From positions 1-64,000 of the forward strand of contig NZ_BJMN01000004.1 in NCBI RefSeq assembly GCF_006539185.1: DNA of 64,000 nucleotides. The letters are read 5' to 3'. Under the pieces are notes generated by a model. That model had not been told where the DNA came from. It did not search any database and saw only the letters and a list, made by a program, of their open reading frames with translations. Positions within the stretch are counted from its first letter, which is position 1, and every line of letters begins with the position of its first letter. The stretch comes from Streptomyces gardneri (GTDB lineage: Bacteria > Actinomycetota > Actinomycetes > Streptomycetales > Streptomycetaceae). The translations under genes and the position numbers were made by a program. Below, piece after piece: positions 46,240-54,494 of this stretch.

Positions 46240-47432
46240 GACGCGCCTCCTCGGCGCAGGCCCGCCACACGGGCGGGCATCGACCAGATGTACGAGAATC
46301 CTTCGCCCGCTCGCTGGTCGAACTCGTTCTCCGCCTCGTAGGAGGCGTAGTCCGGGTGGTAGAGCGAGTGCGGGGAGGAGCGGCTGACCGTCGTGACCGA
46401 GCCCTTGAAGAGCTTCACCGTCACCGTGCCGCCGACCCGTTCCTGGACGTCCGTGAAGAACGCGTCCAGGGAGGTGCGCAGCCCGGTGAACCACTTGGCG
46501 TCATAGATGAGTTGGGCGTACCGACGGCCCATCTCCGCCTTGTACTGGAACAGTTCGCGCTCCAGGACCAGGTTCTCCAGTTCGCGGTGGGCCTCGTAGA
46601 GGACCGTGGCCGCGGGGCTCTCGTACACCCCGCGCACCTTCAGGCCGACGAGACGGTTCTCCATGATGTCGATACGGCCGACGCCGTGCCGTCCGGCGCG
46701 CTCGGCGAGCCGTTCCACCAGCTCCACCGGGCCCAGGGCCTCTCCGTCGAGATGGGTGGGCACGCCCCGCTCGAAGGTGAGGCGCACGAGCTCCGGGTCT
46801 TCGGGGGCGGACTCGGGCGACACGGTCGCCGTGTACACCTCCTCCGGCGGGGCGAGCAGGATGTCGTCCAGCGGGCCGCATTCGACGCTGCTGCCCCACA
46901 GGTTGGTGTCGCGGCTGTACGGGCTGGACTTGAAGGCCGGGGTCTGCACCCCGTGGGTACGGGCGTACGCGATCTGAGCGGCCCGGGTGTGCAGGTCCCA
47001 TTCGAGGACCGGGGAGATGATGCGCATCCCCGGGTCGAGGGCGGTGATGCCCGCGTAGAATCGGACCTGGTCGTTGCCCTTGCCGGTGGCACCGTGGGCG
47101 ACGGCCTGCGCCCCCTCCTCACGGGCGATCTCCACGAGCCGCTTCGCGATCAGCGGCCGGCTCAAGGAGGCCGCCATGAAGTACTTTCCCTCGTAGACGG
47201 CGTCGGCGCGCAGCGCCCGGAAGGCGTACCGGGCGAGGAACTCGTGCCGCAGGTCCTCCACGTACACCTTGGCGGCGCCGTTCCGCTCGGCGCGGGACCG
47301 GGCCTCGGCGAGGTCCTCGCTCTGTCCCAGGTCCGCGCAGAAGGCGATGACCTCCGCGTCGTAGGTCCGCTGGAGCCAGGAGAGGGCCAGCGAGGTGTCG
47401 AGGCCGCCCGAATAGGCGAGGACGATCTTCAT
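46230..47432 (-). CDS. argG: argininosuccinate synthase
   Basis: A 400-residue ATP-dependent ligase joining citrulline (or an analogue) and aspartate. The PP-loop AYSGGLDTSLALSWL lies at residues 6-20. GATGKGNDQVRFY, SPYSRDTNLWGSSVECG and GRIDIMENRLVGLK are intact, so it should be active. It lies in a putative metabolite operon, with no argininosuccinate lyase or other arginine genes here, so it is probably a pathway-dedicated paralogue. Its start overlaps the stop of the formyltransferase-like gene (TGATG), and its end overlaps the amidinohydrolase start. Confidence 0.95.
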   Translation of the reverse strand: MKIVLAYSGGLDTSLALSWLQRTYDAEVIAFCADLGQSEDLAEARSRAERNGAAKVYVEDLRHEFLARYAFRALRADAVYEGKYFMAASLSRPLIAKRLVEIAREEGAQAVAHGATGKGNDQVRFYAGITALDPGMRIISPVLEWDLHTRAAQIAYARTHGVQTPAFKSSPYSRDTNLWGSSVECGPLDDILLAPPEEVYTATVSPESAPEDPELVRLTFERGVPTHLDGEALGPVELVERLAERAGRHGVGRIDIMENRLVGLKVRGVYESPAATVLYEAHRELENLVLERELFQYKAEMGRRYAQLIYDAKWFTGLRTSLDAFFTDVQERVGGTVTVKLFKGSVTTVSRSSPHSLYHPDYASYEAENEFDQRAGEGFSYIWSMPARVAGLRRGGASWT

Positions 47433-48019
47433 CACAGCCTCCCTGCAGCCGTGTCGGGGGTCGTGCGGAGCCGCTGGAGCATGGCCCGCGTGTAGAGCCG
47501 CTCGCCCCACTGCTCGTCGGAGACGGGGAGCTCCCGTCCTTGCGCGATCATTCCGATCACCTCGTAGAAGAGCACCAGACAGTGCGCCGCCGTACGGGCG
47601 CTGAGCGAGGCCGCGCTCTCGCCGGGGACGATCGGGAAGCGGGTGACCTTCACGATCGGTCCGGCGTCGATCCGCGGAACGATGTGGTGGCTGGTGGAGC
47701 CGAACTCCGCGCCGCCTTCCCGGAGGACGAAGTCGTAACCTCCGACGCCGCGGAACTGGGGTGTCGCCGGGTGGAAGTTGAGGGCGCTGACGGCGGCCCG
47801 CGCGAGCGTCCGGGGCTTCAGGAGCAGATCCGCCTTGAAGCAGAAGATGTGGTCGCCGTGCCAGCTCTCGTGGGCCCGGGGCGGAGGGTCGCCGTAGTCC
47901 CAGAGGATGACGGAGACGTGGTCGAAGACGTCCCGGAGGTGGGCGGCGGCGAGCCGGCTCCAGTGGGAGGTGTCCCCGATGAAGAGCACCTTCCTAGCCC
48001 TCGTGCTTGTCGTGCGCAT
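47432..48019 (-). CDS. formyltransferase-family protein
   Basis: About 195 residues with the formyltransferase (Fmt/PurN-like) catalytic core. The Asn-His-Asp set is at Asn81 and His83 in LNFHPATPQFRG, and Asp118 in RIDAGPIV. It is shorter than methionyl-tRNA formyltransferase and lacks its C-terminal tRNA-binding domain, so the acceptor is probably a small-molecule amine with N10-formyl-tetrahydrofolate as donor. It overlaps the EamA exporter by 26 bases and the argG gene by one base. Within the operon it may add or transfer a one-carbon unit during metabolite assembly. Confidence 0.85.
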   Translation of the reverse strand: MRTTSTRARKVLFIGDTSHWSRLAAAHLRDVFDHVSVILWDYGDPPPRAHESWHGDHIFCFKADLLLKPRTLARAAVSALNFHPATPQFRGVGGYDFVLREGGAEFGSTSHHIVPRIDAGPIVKVTRFPIVPGESAASLSARTAAHCLVLFYEVIGMIAQGRELPVSDEQWGERLYTRAMLQRLRTTPDTAAGRL

Positions 48020-48914
48020 CGCGAAGCTTCCTTCCTATGAAGATGAACCGGACGGCGAGCAGGACCGCCGCCACGGCGAGCACGGTCAGGACGCTGACCC
48101 GCTCGGAGAGGATCCAGGCGCCGAGCAGCACGGCCACGGCCGGAGTGACCAGGGTGTAGCTGGTGGCGATGGAGGTACGGACCGTGGTCAGCAGGTACAT
48201 GTACGCGCTGTAGGCGAGGAGCGAGCCGAAGACGACGAGGTAGCCCCAGGCCCACAGCGCCGCCGCGTCCGGTGTCCGGTCGAGGCTCTCCCCGGCGAGC
48301 AGTCCGACGAGGGTGACCAGCGTGCCGCCCGCGAGCATCTCTCCGGCGTAGGCCATCGGTCCCTTGGGCAGGTCCAGGTGCTGGCTGAGCACCGAGCCGA
48401 GCGACCAGCTGATCGCGGCGACGATGATCACGACCGAGCCCTTCGTCCCGCCGCCGAGTCCTCCGTCGACGGCGAGCAGGACGACACCGACGAGGCCGAG
48501 ACCGATGCCGTACACCTCCAGGCGGTTCGGCCAGCGGCGGGTCGCGAGGCCGGCCATCAGGACCGTCCACACGGGGACGGTCGCGATGCCGACGGAGGCC
48601 AGTCCGCTGGAGATGTACCGCTCGGCGATGGCGATGCCGCCGACGCAGCCGCCCTGCATGAGTCCGCCGACGACGGCGCAGTGGAACCACTGCCGGCGGG
48701 TCGGCAGCACGTGTCCCCGGGCCAGCAGGAACACGGCGAGGACGATGCCGCCCGCGAGGAAGCGGGTGCCCGTCATGAGCAGCGGCGGCATGGTGTCGAG
48801 GGTGTAGTCGATCGCGAGGTACGTGGATCCCCAGACGACGTAGACGGAGACGAGGCAGAGGACCACGGTCGAGGTGAGGGTGGAGGTGGGTTCGCGGGTG
48901 TGCGTGGTAGTCAT
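47994..48914 (-). CDS. EamA-family drug/metabolite exporter
   Basis: A 306-residue membrane protein with about ten hydrophobic segments and two EamA repeats. It starts VVLCLVSVYVVWGSTYLAIDY, typical of YedA/RhaT-like exporters, and the second repeat includes AAISWSLGSVLSQHLDLPKGPM. These proteins export amino acids and small metabolites. Its place in the middle of the seven-gene operon suggests it exports the pathway product. ATG 48914 lies 14 bases after the dioxygenase gene. Confidence 0.92.
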   Translation of the reverse strand: MTTTHTREPTSTLTSTVVLCLVSVYVVWGSTYLAIDYTLDTMPPLLMTGTRFLAGGIVLAVFLLARGHVLPTRRQWFHCAVVGGLMQGGCVGGIAIAERYISSGLASVGIATVPVWTVLMAGLATRRWPNRLEVYGIGLGLVGVVLLAVDGGLGGGTKGSVVIIVAAISWSLGSVLSQHLDLPKGPMAYAGEMLAGGTLVTLVGLLAGESLDRTPDAAALWAWGYLVVFGSLLAYSAYMYLLTTVRTSIATSYTLVTPAVAVLLGAWILSERVSVLTVLAVAAVLLAVRFIFIGRKLRDAHDKHEG

Positions 48915-48928
48915 GTCCAGGGCTCCTG

Positions 48929-49672
48929 TCAGTCGCTCGCGCGGAGTCCGGGCGAGCAGGTGAAACCGAGGATGAGGATGTCCCGCGTGGCCGGCCGGCC
49001 GGGGTCCACCGGAGCGGTGGGCGTGACGGAGTGGAGCACGTCGCGATCGGCCCAGAACATCGTGTCGAGGGGGTCTTCGAGCCGGAACTCGGCGAGCACG
49101 TCGCCGGATTCGCTGTGGACCCGTGAGTCGCCGCCGCGGGTGTTCGCCCGCTCCATCAGGTGGATGGCGCCGAAGTCGATCTCGTCCCGGTGGATGCCCT
49201 CGGGAGTGGGCTCGCCCGCCTCCCGTGCGGTCGCCCGGGTGCGGAACTGATGACAGTCGACCTCCCAAGGGTGATCGAGGCTGTCCTCGTCGACGGGGAA
49301 CTGGGAGAAGTCGAAGCGGATCAGCTCGTTGAGGAGGGCGTTGGCGACGGAGCCACGGGTGAGGGGGGCCACCTCGCGATGGATGCCGCCGGCGTAGCGG
49401 TTGGCCTCGGGCGACTGGAAGTACGGCCGGTGTGCGAGGAGTTGGACGGCGCGGGTGCGCGGCAGGTACCGGAACCGGTCGTACCGGCGCTCCCTGAACG
49501 AGGCACCGTTCTTGAGGTAGCGGTCGGGCTCCAGCCGGTTCCATTCGTCGGCCAGCGCCCCCTGGGCGTCGCGCGCGGCCGGGTCGACGTCGAGGTCGGC
49601 GCCGCGGACGAGTGCGTAGCCTCGGTCGCGCAGCCCGCCGTGGGGCTTGTGCGACCAGGTGATCCTTGGCAT
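48929..49672 (-). CDS. 2-oxoglutarate/Fe(II) dioxygenase of the isoleucine-hydroxylase type
   Basis: A 247-residue protein of the 2OG-Fe dioxygenase family (PF10014), which includes L-isoleucine 4-hydroxylase. Iron ligands are His161 and Asp163 in GIHRDEIDFGAIH and His214 in RDVLHSVTP. An arginine soon after (Arg226 or Arg230) would bind 2-oxoglutarate. Family members hydroxylate free aliphatic amino acids, so this enzyme probably makes a hydroxy-amino acid in the pathway. It lies between the dehydroquinate-synthase-like gene (39-base gap) and the exporter gene. Confidence 0.9.
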   Translation of the reverse strand: MPRITWSHKPHGGLRDRGYALVRGADLDVDPAARDAQGALADEWNRLEPDRYLKNGASFRERRYDRFRYLPRTRAVQLLAHRPYFQSPEANRYAGGIHREVAPLTRGSVANALLNELIRFDFSQFPVDEDSLDHPWEVDCHQFRTRATAREAGEPTPEGIHRDEIDFGAIHLMERANTRGGDSRVHSESGDVLAEFRLEDPLDTMFWADRDVLHSVTPTAPVDPGRPATRDILILGFTCSPGLRASD

Positions 49673-49711
49673 GTCGGTTCTCCAGACGTGAGGGTGGGGG
49701 GTCGTGCTCTG

Positions 49712-50926
49712 TCATCGACTCTCCGGCGCCCGGCGCCCCAGGGGCATGAGCGAGTGGTCCTGTCCCGGCCCCTGTCCCGCTCCCTGTCCCAGTCCCGGGG
49801 TACGCCCTGCGGGGGCGGGAGCGAACGCTTCGAGGGCGGCACGCAGGACATCGACCCCGACGGGGGTGACGGCCCGGCCGCGCTCCAGGTGCGGGGTGCC
49901 CAGGCCGTCCAGCAGCACCATGCCCACCCGGTCGGTCCCCGCGCGGGCGGCCCGCCGGCGCGGCAGCCGGCGCCCGGTAGGGCCGTGTACCAGCTCTGCC
50001 AGGACGTTCTCGGCGTCGGCCCCGAGGAGCAGTGCGGACGGCCCGCCCGCCCGTTCCACGAGCTCGGTGTGCGCCTGTTCGCCGGCCGCGTCCAGGAGCC
50101 CCGACAGACGTGCGACGCGCGCCGCGACCCGAAGCCCGAGCAGCGCGGCGTCGCCGTGGGGCGGGGCACCCGGGCGCGTGCTCGCGCGGAGGGCGCGAGC
50201 GAGGGCCCGCCCGTAGTGCAGGACCATCGCCGGGCCCGTTTCGAGGGGGTCGTAGCGCAGGAGCGCGGAGCGGACCTCCACGCACAGCGAGAGGAAGGAG
50301 ACGAGGGTGCCCGGGTCGTAGTGGCCGTCGCGCCGGAGCCGGGCGGCCACCTGGTCGTACGACCCGGGGACGACCGCGAGCACGTCGCGTACGAGGGCGC
50401 ACACCCCGGCCCGCAGCGCCCAGGCGTCCAGGGTCTCCAGGAAGTCGAGCTGATCCCGGACCAGGATCGTCCCGGGGCCCGCGCCCGCGACGCCGCCCCG
50501 GCCCGCGACGGAGAGCGCCGCGTCCGCCATGGCGCGCAGAGTGGTCGGCAGGCGGAGCAGCGGGGGAGGTGTCCCGTCGGCGTGGACGAGACGGTCGGCC
50601 GCCTCGACGATCCGTGTGCCACCGAGGGCCACGAGAGCCGAGCCGTCCGGCACGGCGCGGAGGCCCTCGGCGGGCAGCCGCGTGCCGGCCGTCAGCCATC
50701 GCACCTCGGTGGGCGCCGCGCTGTCGAGGGAGGCCAGCACGCGGGCGAGGAGAGCGGTCGGCAGCGAGGGGTCCGTGAGGACGACGAGCCGGTCGGCTCC
50801 CATCTGCCGCAGGGTCGAGGTCACTTCGTCCGGCCACCCCGCCCCGCGGCAGACCTGGACGGGAACGTGCACGGGCCCGGCCTGGACGGACCGGTCGAGG
50901 GTGAGCGCCGACGTGGTGGGGCACAT
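49712..50926 (-). CDS. dehydroquinate-synthase-like protein with altered metal site
   Basis: About 404 residues with the two-domain layout of the 3-dehydroquinate synthase / sugar-phosphate cyclase superfamily. A nucleotide-binding half (VVLTDPSLP, SALVALGGTRIVEAADRL) precedes a helical metal-binding half. LRYDPLETGPAMVLHYGRALARAL aligns with the family's NYGHTLGHA block, and HGDAALLGLRVAARVARLSGL with HGEAVAIGM. The zinc-binding His of the first block is Arg here, while the second is kept. It is first in the seven-gene operon. It may be a cyclase variant or a non-catalytic relative. The start is uncertain: ATG 50926 or ATG 50995. The C-terminus is a Gly/Gln-rich tail. Confidence 0.75.
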   Translation of the reverse strand: MCPTTSALTLDRSVQAGPVHVPVQVCRGAGWPDEVTSTLRQMGADRLVVLTDPSLPTALLARVLASLDSAAPTEVRWLTAGTRLPAEGLRAVPDGSALVALGGTRIVEAADRLVHADGTPPPLLRLPTTLRAMADAALSVAGRGGVAGAGPGTILVRDQLDFLETLDAWALRAGVCALVRDVLAVVPGSYDQVAARLRRDGHYDPGTLVSFLSLCVEVRSALLRYDPLETGPAMVLHYGRALARALRASTRPGAPPHGDAALLGLRVAARVARLSGLLDAAGEQAHTELVERAGGPSALLLGADAENVLAELVHGPTGRRLPRRRAARAGTDRVGMVLLDGLGTPHLERGRAVTPVGVDVLRAALEAFAPAPAGRTPGLGQGAGQGPGQDHSLMPLGRRAPESR

Positions 50927-51053
50927 GACGGATCCACATCCGTGAGTCGGGCGGGTTGCCCCTTCACGATCGGCGGCCGGTGCTCCCAAGGGCATGAGAC
51001 GGTCGCCCCCTTCGCGCCCCGCCCGTACGCGGGAACACGATCCACTACCGTGC

Positions 51054-51068
51054 GTAACCGAATGTTAC
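51054..51068. promoter_or_regulatory. inverted repeat GTAAC-N5-GTTAC upstream of response regulator
   Basis: GTAAC (51054-51058) and GTTAC (51064-51068) form a perfect 5-bp dyad between the seven-gene operon and the divergent response regulator. It lies only 16 bases before the regulator's GTG, in an unusually A/T-rich patch that also suits a -10 element. It could be the binding site of the NarL-type regulator itself. Confidence 0.35.
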
Positions 51069-51083
51069 TGATAGTGTCGATTT

Positions 51084-51761
51084 GTGCGCGAAGAAGACCG
51101 CTCCGTTCCCCGCGTCCTGATCGTCGATGACCATCCACTGTTCCGCGAGGGGTTGAAAGCCGCCCTGGAGAGCACCGGCGGCGCACTGGTCGTCGCCGAG
51201 GCCACGACAGGCGGAGAAGTGCCGGAGGCCGTCGCGCAACACCAGCCCGACGTGGTCGTCATGGACCTCTCCCTGCCCGACGTCTCGGGCATCGAGGCCA
51301 CCCGGCGGCTCGCCGAGGAGCACCCGGGGCTGCCGGTCCTCATGCTCACGATGTCCGACGACGACGCCAGCCTCCTCGCCGCGCTCCAGGCCGGTGCCCG
51401 CGGCTATGTGGTCAAGGGCGCGGGTTCGGACGAGGTCCTGCACGCGCTGCACACCGTGGCCGGCGGGGGCGCTGTCATCGGCTCCGACATCGCCGCCCGG
51501 CTCTCCCAGCTGCTCTCCGGCAACCGGCAGCGCGACGCGGAACAGCTCTTCCCCGCACTGACCTCCCGCGAGGTCGAGGTCCTCGGACTGATCGCCCGGG
51601 GGTACGACAACCGACGCATCGCCCGTGAACTCGTCCTGTCGGAGAAGACCGTGCGCAACCACATCACGCACGTCTTCGACAAGCTCCAGGTGACCTCCCG
51701 CGCCGAGGCCGTCGCCCGCGCCCGCGACGCGGGCCTCGGGGAGGACACCTCCGGGCACTGA
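51084..51761 (+). CDS. NarL/LuxR-type response regulator
   Basis: A 225-residue two-component regulator. The receiver domain has acidic pocket LIVDDHPLF, phosphoacceptor Asp in VVVMDLSLPDVSG, and conserved Lys in GYVVKGAG. The C-terminal LuxR helix-turn-helix reads LTSREVEVLGLIARGYDNRRIARELVLSEKTVRNHI. GTG 51084 gives a very short leader. The partner histidine kinase gene follows 91 bases later. It is divergent from the seven-gene operon and is a candidate regulator of it. Confidence 0.95.
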   Translation: MREEDRSVPRVLIVDDHPLFREGLKAALESTGGALVVAEATTGGEVPEAVAQHQPDVVVMDLSLPDVSGIEATRRLAEEHPGLPVLMLTMSDDDASLLAALQAGARGYVVKGAGSDEVLHALHTVAGGGAVIGSDIAARLSQLLSGNRQRDAEQLFPALTSREVEVLGLIARGYDNRRIARELVLSEKTVRNHITHVFDKLQVTSRAEAVARARDAGLGEDTSGH

Positions 51762-51852
51762 GACGGGGCCGGGCCGGGACACGCGTCTCATGCGCCCGGG
51801 ACCACGGGCGTACGACGCTGGGAACCACCGCCGAACCGGCGAGGAGGCCGAA

Positions 51853-53955
51853 ATGCGCGCAGGCCGCGGAGAAGCGCGGGACGCCCCCCTGTTGAGACCG
51901 GACATGGTGCCCGCCTACGCGGTGTGCGTCCTCACCATGGTCGCCGGTGTCGTCTGGGCGGGCGTCACCCTCACCCGCCTGGACGACCCGGCCCTCCAGG
52001 GCGTCAGGCTCCATCTGGCCGCCGACCACACCCTGCTGGGACTCGGCCTCGCCCTGACCGGCATGGTCTTCGCCGCCCGTCGCTCCGCACACGCCCTGGG
52101 CCTGCTGCTGCTCGCCGCCGGCTGCGCCCTGACCCTGGCTCAGACGCTCTCCCTGGTGGCCGTGACCGCCCGGGTCGGCCCGGGCGCCTTCGCCGCCGTG
52201 CTGCTCTTCGCCCTGTTCGCCTACACGCTGCTCGGCGTCGTCATCTATCCGCTGCCCCTGTGGCTGCCGAGCGGCCGCCTGCCCGCGCTCTGGGGCCGCC
52301 CTTACGTGGCGGTCATCGCGGTGTGGAGCGCCCTGCAGCAGTTCTACGCCTTCGCGAACCCGGAGTTCACGTACTACGGGCGGCCCACCCCCCTGACGGG
52401 CGGCGCCTGGACGTGGCTGGAGGACCTGCTCACCCCGTGGATGGACACCGCGGTCCTCTGGGTGCCGCCGGTCATCGTCGCCCTGGCCGTGCTCCTCATG
52501 GCGGCACGCTGGAGCCGGACACCCAAGCAGGAGCGGACGTACGCCATCCTCACGGTCCCGTACGGACTGTGGATCACGATGCTGTACGTGCACCGGTTCA
52601 CGGCCGCCCCCGAAGGTCTCACTGTCATCGCCTTCTACATCGCCGCGGCCGCCTGGCCCGCGACGCTCGGCTACATCCACGTCAGGGAGCGGACCTGGGC
52701 CCTCGACCGGGCCGGGCGGCGGATCCTGACCAGCTTCGTCCTCACCTTCGTGCTGTTCATGGCCTACGTGGGCGGCGGCTTCGTCCTCTCGTACTTCGCA
52801 CCGGGCTCCACGACCCCGAAGTCCGCGCTGATCGCCTCCGCCGCCCTGCTCGTGGGCGTCCTGCTGCGCCCCACCTCGCGCTGGGCCGCGCGCCTCGTCG
52901 ACCGCTACTACTACGGCGAGCGCGCCCAGCCGTACCAGGCCGTACGCCAGCTCGCCGACCGGCTCGGGCACGCCCTCGACCCCGGCGACATGCCGCGGCT
53001 GCTCTGCGACACCGTGGTCCACACCCTCAGGCTGCCCGGCGCCCGCCTCGTCATCAGCACCCGGCACGGACAGCGTGAGCTGGCCCGCAGGGGCGACCCG
53101 GGCCGTGGGCAGGAGCGGTTCCCGCTCGTCTACCAGGGCGACGTCATCGGCCACCTCCTGGTCCCGCCCCGCCACGGAGAGCTCGCGCTCGACCACCAGG
53201 ACCGTGAGGCCGTACGCCTCCTGGCCGACCACAGTGCCCCCGCCATCGCCTCCCTGCGGCTCTACGAGGAGTTGCAGACCAGTCGCGAACAGATCGTCCT
53301 GGCCCGGGAGGAGGAACGGCGCCGCCTCCGGCACGACCTCCATGACGGACTCGGTCCGGCCCTGTCCGGACTCCGGCTCCAGGTCGACGCCGTCAGGTCG
53401 GTCATACCGACCGAACCCAAGGCACTGCGGTCGCTGACCGCCGTCTCCGAGGGCATCGGCCGGGCCATCGACGAACTGCGCCGGATCACCGGCGGCCTGG
53501 CCCCGGCCGCCCTCGACAGCGCCGATCTGCCGCGTGCGCTGCAACGGCTCGCCGAGCAGCTCGGCCGTACGGTGCGGATCACGGTGGGCCTGTGCCCCGA
53601 GCCGTTCCCCAAGCTTCCGGCCGCGGTGGAGGTCGCCGTCTACCGGATCGCGGCGGAGGCGCTGAACAACGCGGTCCGCCACGCGCACGCCGACCGGGCC
53701 GAGGCCACCGTGGTCCTGACCGGCGAGGCGGTCTCCATCGAGGTCCGCGACAACGGGGACGGCATTCCTGCGGAGCGCGACGAAGGGGTCGGCCTCCACT
53801 CGATGGCCGAGCGGGCCGAGGAGCTCGGCGGCACGTTCGAGCTGGTCAACACGGGTACCGGCACGCTCGTGCGGGCAGTCATGCCGTGCGGGCAAGGTGG
53901 GACACGTGTGGGACCTGAGGATCAGGCGCCTGGGACAAGGATCTGGCGAGACTGA
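51853..53955 (+). CDS. sensor histidine kinase (HisKA_3, NarX/DesK-like)
   Basis: About 700 residues. The N-terminal half has about eight membrane segments within residues 15-320. A GAF-like region comes next (about 380-470). The dimerisation/phosphoacceptor helix EEERRRLRHDLHDGLGPALSG carries the catalytic His. The ATPase domain has the N-box EALNNAVRHAHA, the G1 box DNGDGIP, and GVGLHSMAERAEELGG. It pairs with the response regulator just upstream. ATG 51853 follows GAGGAGG at 5-base spacing. The stop codon lies at the start of a 9-bp hairpin (53954-53994). Confidence 0.95.
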   Translation: MRAGRGEARDAPLLRPDMVPAYAVCVLTMVAGVVWAGVTLTRLDDPALQGVRLHLAADHTLLGLGLALTGMVFAARRSAHALGLLLLAAGCALTLAQTLSLVAVTARVGPGAFAAVLLFALFAYTLLGVVIYPLPLWLPSGRLPALWGRPYVAVIAVWSALQQFYAFANPEFTYYGRPTPLTGGAWTWLEDLLTPWMDTAVLWVPPVIVALAVLLMAARWSRTPKQERTYAILTVPYGLWITMLYVHRFTAAPEGLTVIAFYIAAAAWPATLGYIHVRERTWALDRAGRRILTSFVLTFVLFMAYVGGGFVLSYFAPGSTTPKSALIASAALLVGVLLRPTSRWAARLVDRYYYGERAQPYQAVRQLADRLGHALDPGDMPRLLCDTVVHTLRLPGARLVISTRHGQRELARRGDPGRGQERFPLVYQGDVIGHLLVPPRHGELALDHQDREAVRLLADHSAPAIASLRLYEELQTSREQIVLAREEERRRLRHDLHDGLGPALSGLRLQVDAVRSVIPTEPKALRSLTAVSEGIGRAIDELRRITGGLAPAALDSADLPRALQRLAEQLGRTVRITVGLCPEPFPKLPAAVEVAVYRIAAEALNNAVRHAHADRAEATVVLTGEAVSIEVRDNGDGIPAERDEGVGLHSMAERAEELGGTFELVNTGTGTLVRAVMPCGQGGTRVGPEDQAPGTRIWRD

Positions 53956-53994
53956 GGTGGTCAGAACGGCCCGCCCGGCCAACCCGACCACCTC
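53954..53994 (+). terminator. 9-bp hairpin at the histidine kinase stop
   Basis: GAGGTGGTC at 53954-53962 pairs exactly with GACCACCTC at 53986-53994. The stem begins inside the kinase stop codon and ends just before the GGAGG of the small repeat peptide. It may end the two-component transcript or modulate read-through into the peptide gene. Confidence 0.5.
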
Positions 53995-54015
53995 GATTCC
54001 CCTGGAGGAACCGAC

Positions 54016-54216
54016 ATGCCCCAGGCCAAGTCCCCTCTCCGTACGACGCTGAAGGTCCTGGCCGTGCCGGCCGTGGCCGCGGCCGCCCTCGCGGCCCTCC
54101 GGAAGTTCCCGGGCGGTGGCACCCCGACGGCCTCCTCCGCCCGGCGCTTCCCGGGTGGCGGCACCCCGGCCGTCAGCGACGAGCAGCGCAGGTTCCCGGC
54201 CGACGGAACGCCGTAA
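54016..54216 (+). CDS. 66-residue peptide with three FPGGGTP-type repeats
   Basis: The N-terminal half (MPQAKSPLRTTLKVLAVPAV and on to about residue 28) looks like a signal or membrane segment. The C-terminal half holds three near-identical units, each led by Arg-(Lys/Arg): FPGGGTP, FPGGGTP and FPADGTP, spaced 13-15 residues apart. ATG 54016 has a perfect GGAGG 7 bases upstream, and a strong terminator follows, so this is a stand-alone gene. No family was recognised. It could be a secreted signal, a cell-wall peptide, or a multi-core peptide processed at the basic pairs. Confidence 0.75.
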   Translation: MPQAKSPLRTTLKVLAVPAVAAAALAALRKFPGGGTPTASSARRFPGGGTPAVSDEQRRFPADGTP

Positions 54217-54237
54217 CCTCCGCCCCTTCTCGCCCTT

Positions 54238-54275
54238 CGCCCCGGCCACACGACGGCCGGGGCGTCGTCGTTTTT
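54238..54275 (+). terminator. rho-independent terminator
   Basis: A 10-bp GC stem (54238-54247 with 54255-54264, containing CCCCGGCC and GGCCGGGG) with a 7-base loop is followed by CGTCG and then a run of five Ts at 54271-54275. It ends the repeat-peptide transcript 21 bases after the stop. Confidence 0.9.
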
Positions 54276-54360
54276 CGTGCTGATTCATTTCACGGGAAGG
54301 CGTTATGTGTACGGCGTATGAAATTGCCACACGCTTTCGCGCATACCGATATCAGGGCCG

Positions 54361-54390
54361 TTGACAGCCCTTCTCCGGGCTGCCTAGCTT
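54361..54390 (+). promoter_or_regulatory. sigma-70-type promoter (TTGACA-N18-TAGCTT)
   Basis: TTGACA at 54361-54366 and TAGCTT at 54385-54390, spaced 18 bases, fit the housekeeping (HrdB) consensus well. It lies about 100 bases before the GNAT gene start. The surrounding AT-rich patch differs from the local GC background. Confidence 0.65.
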
Positions 54391-54494
54391 GCGTCGCGGA
54401 AAACGACATCAGCGGTCGACCCGCCGGGCCTGCCGGTGACCCACTCCGGAATCCCCGCCCCGCGGACCGCGCCATGGACGGAGAGCCCCGCCGC

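Noticed and set aside
49712..50926. Housekeeping 3-dehydroquinate synthase (aroB)
   Set aside because: A metal-ligand His and the glycine-rich NAD motif are altered, and the gene is not with other shikimate genes.
48915..50939. Long N-terminal extension of the EamA exporter frame
   Set aside because: The extra 675 codons are Arg/Pro-rich and lie opposite or across the dioxygenase and DHQ-synthase-like genes. The exporter fold starts at 48914.
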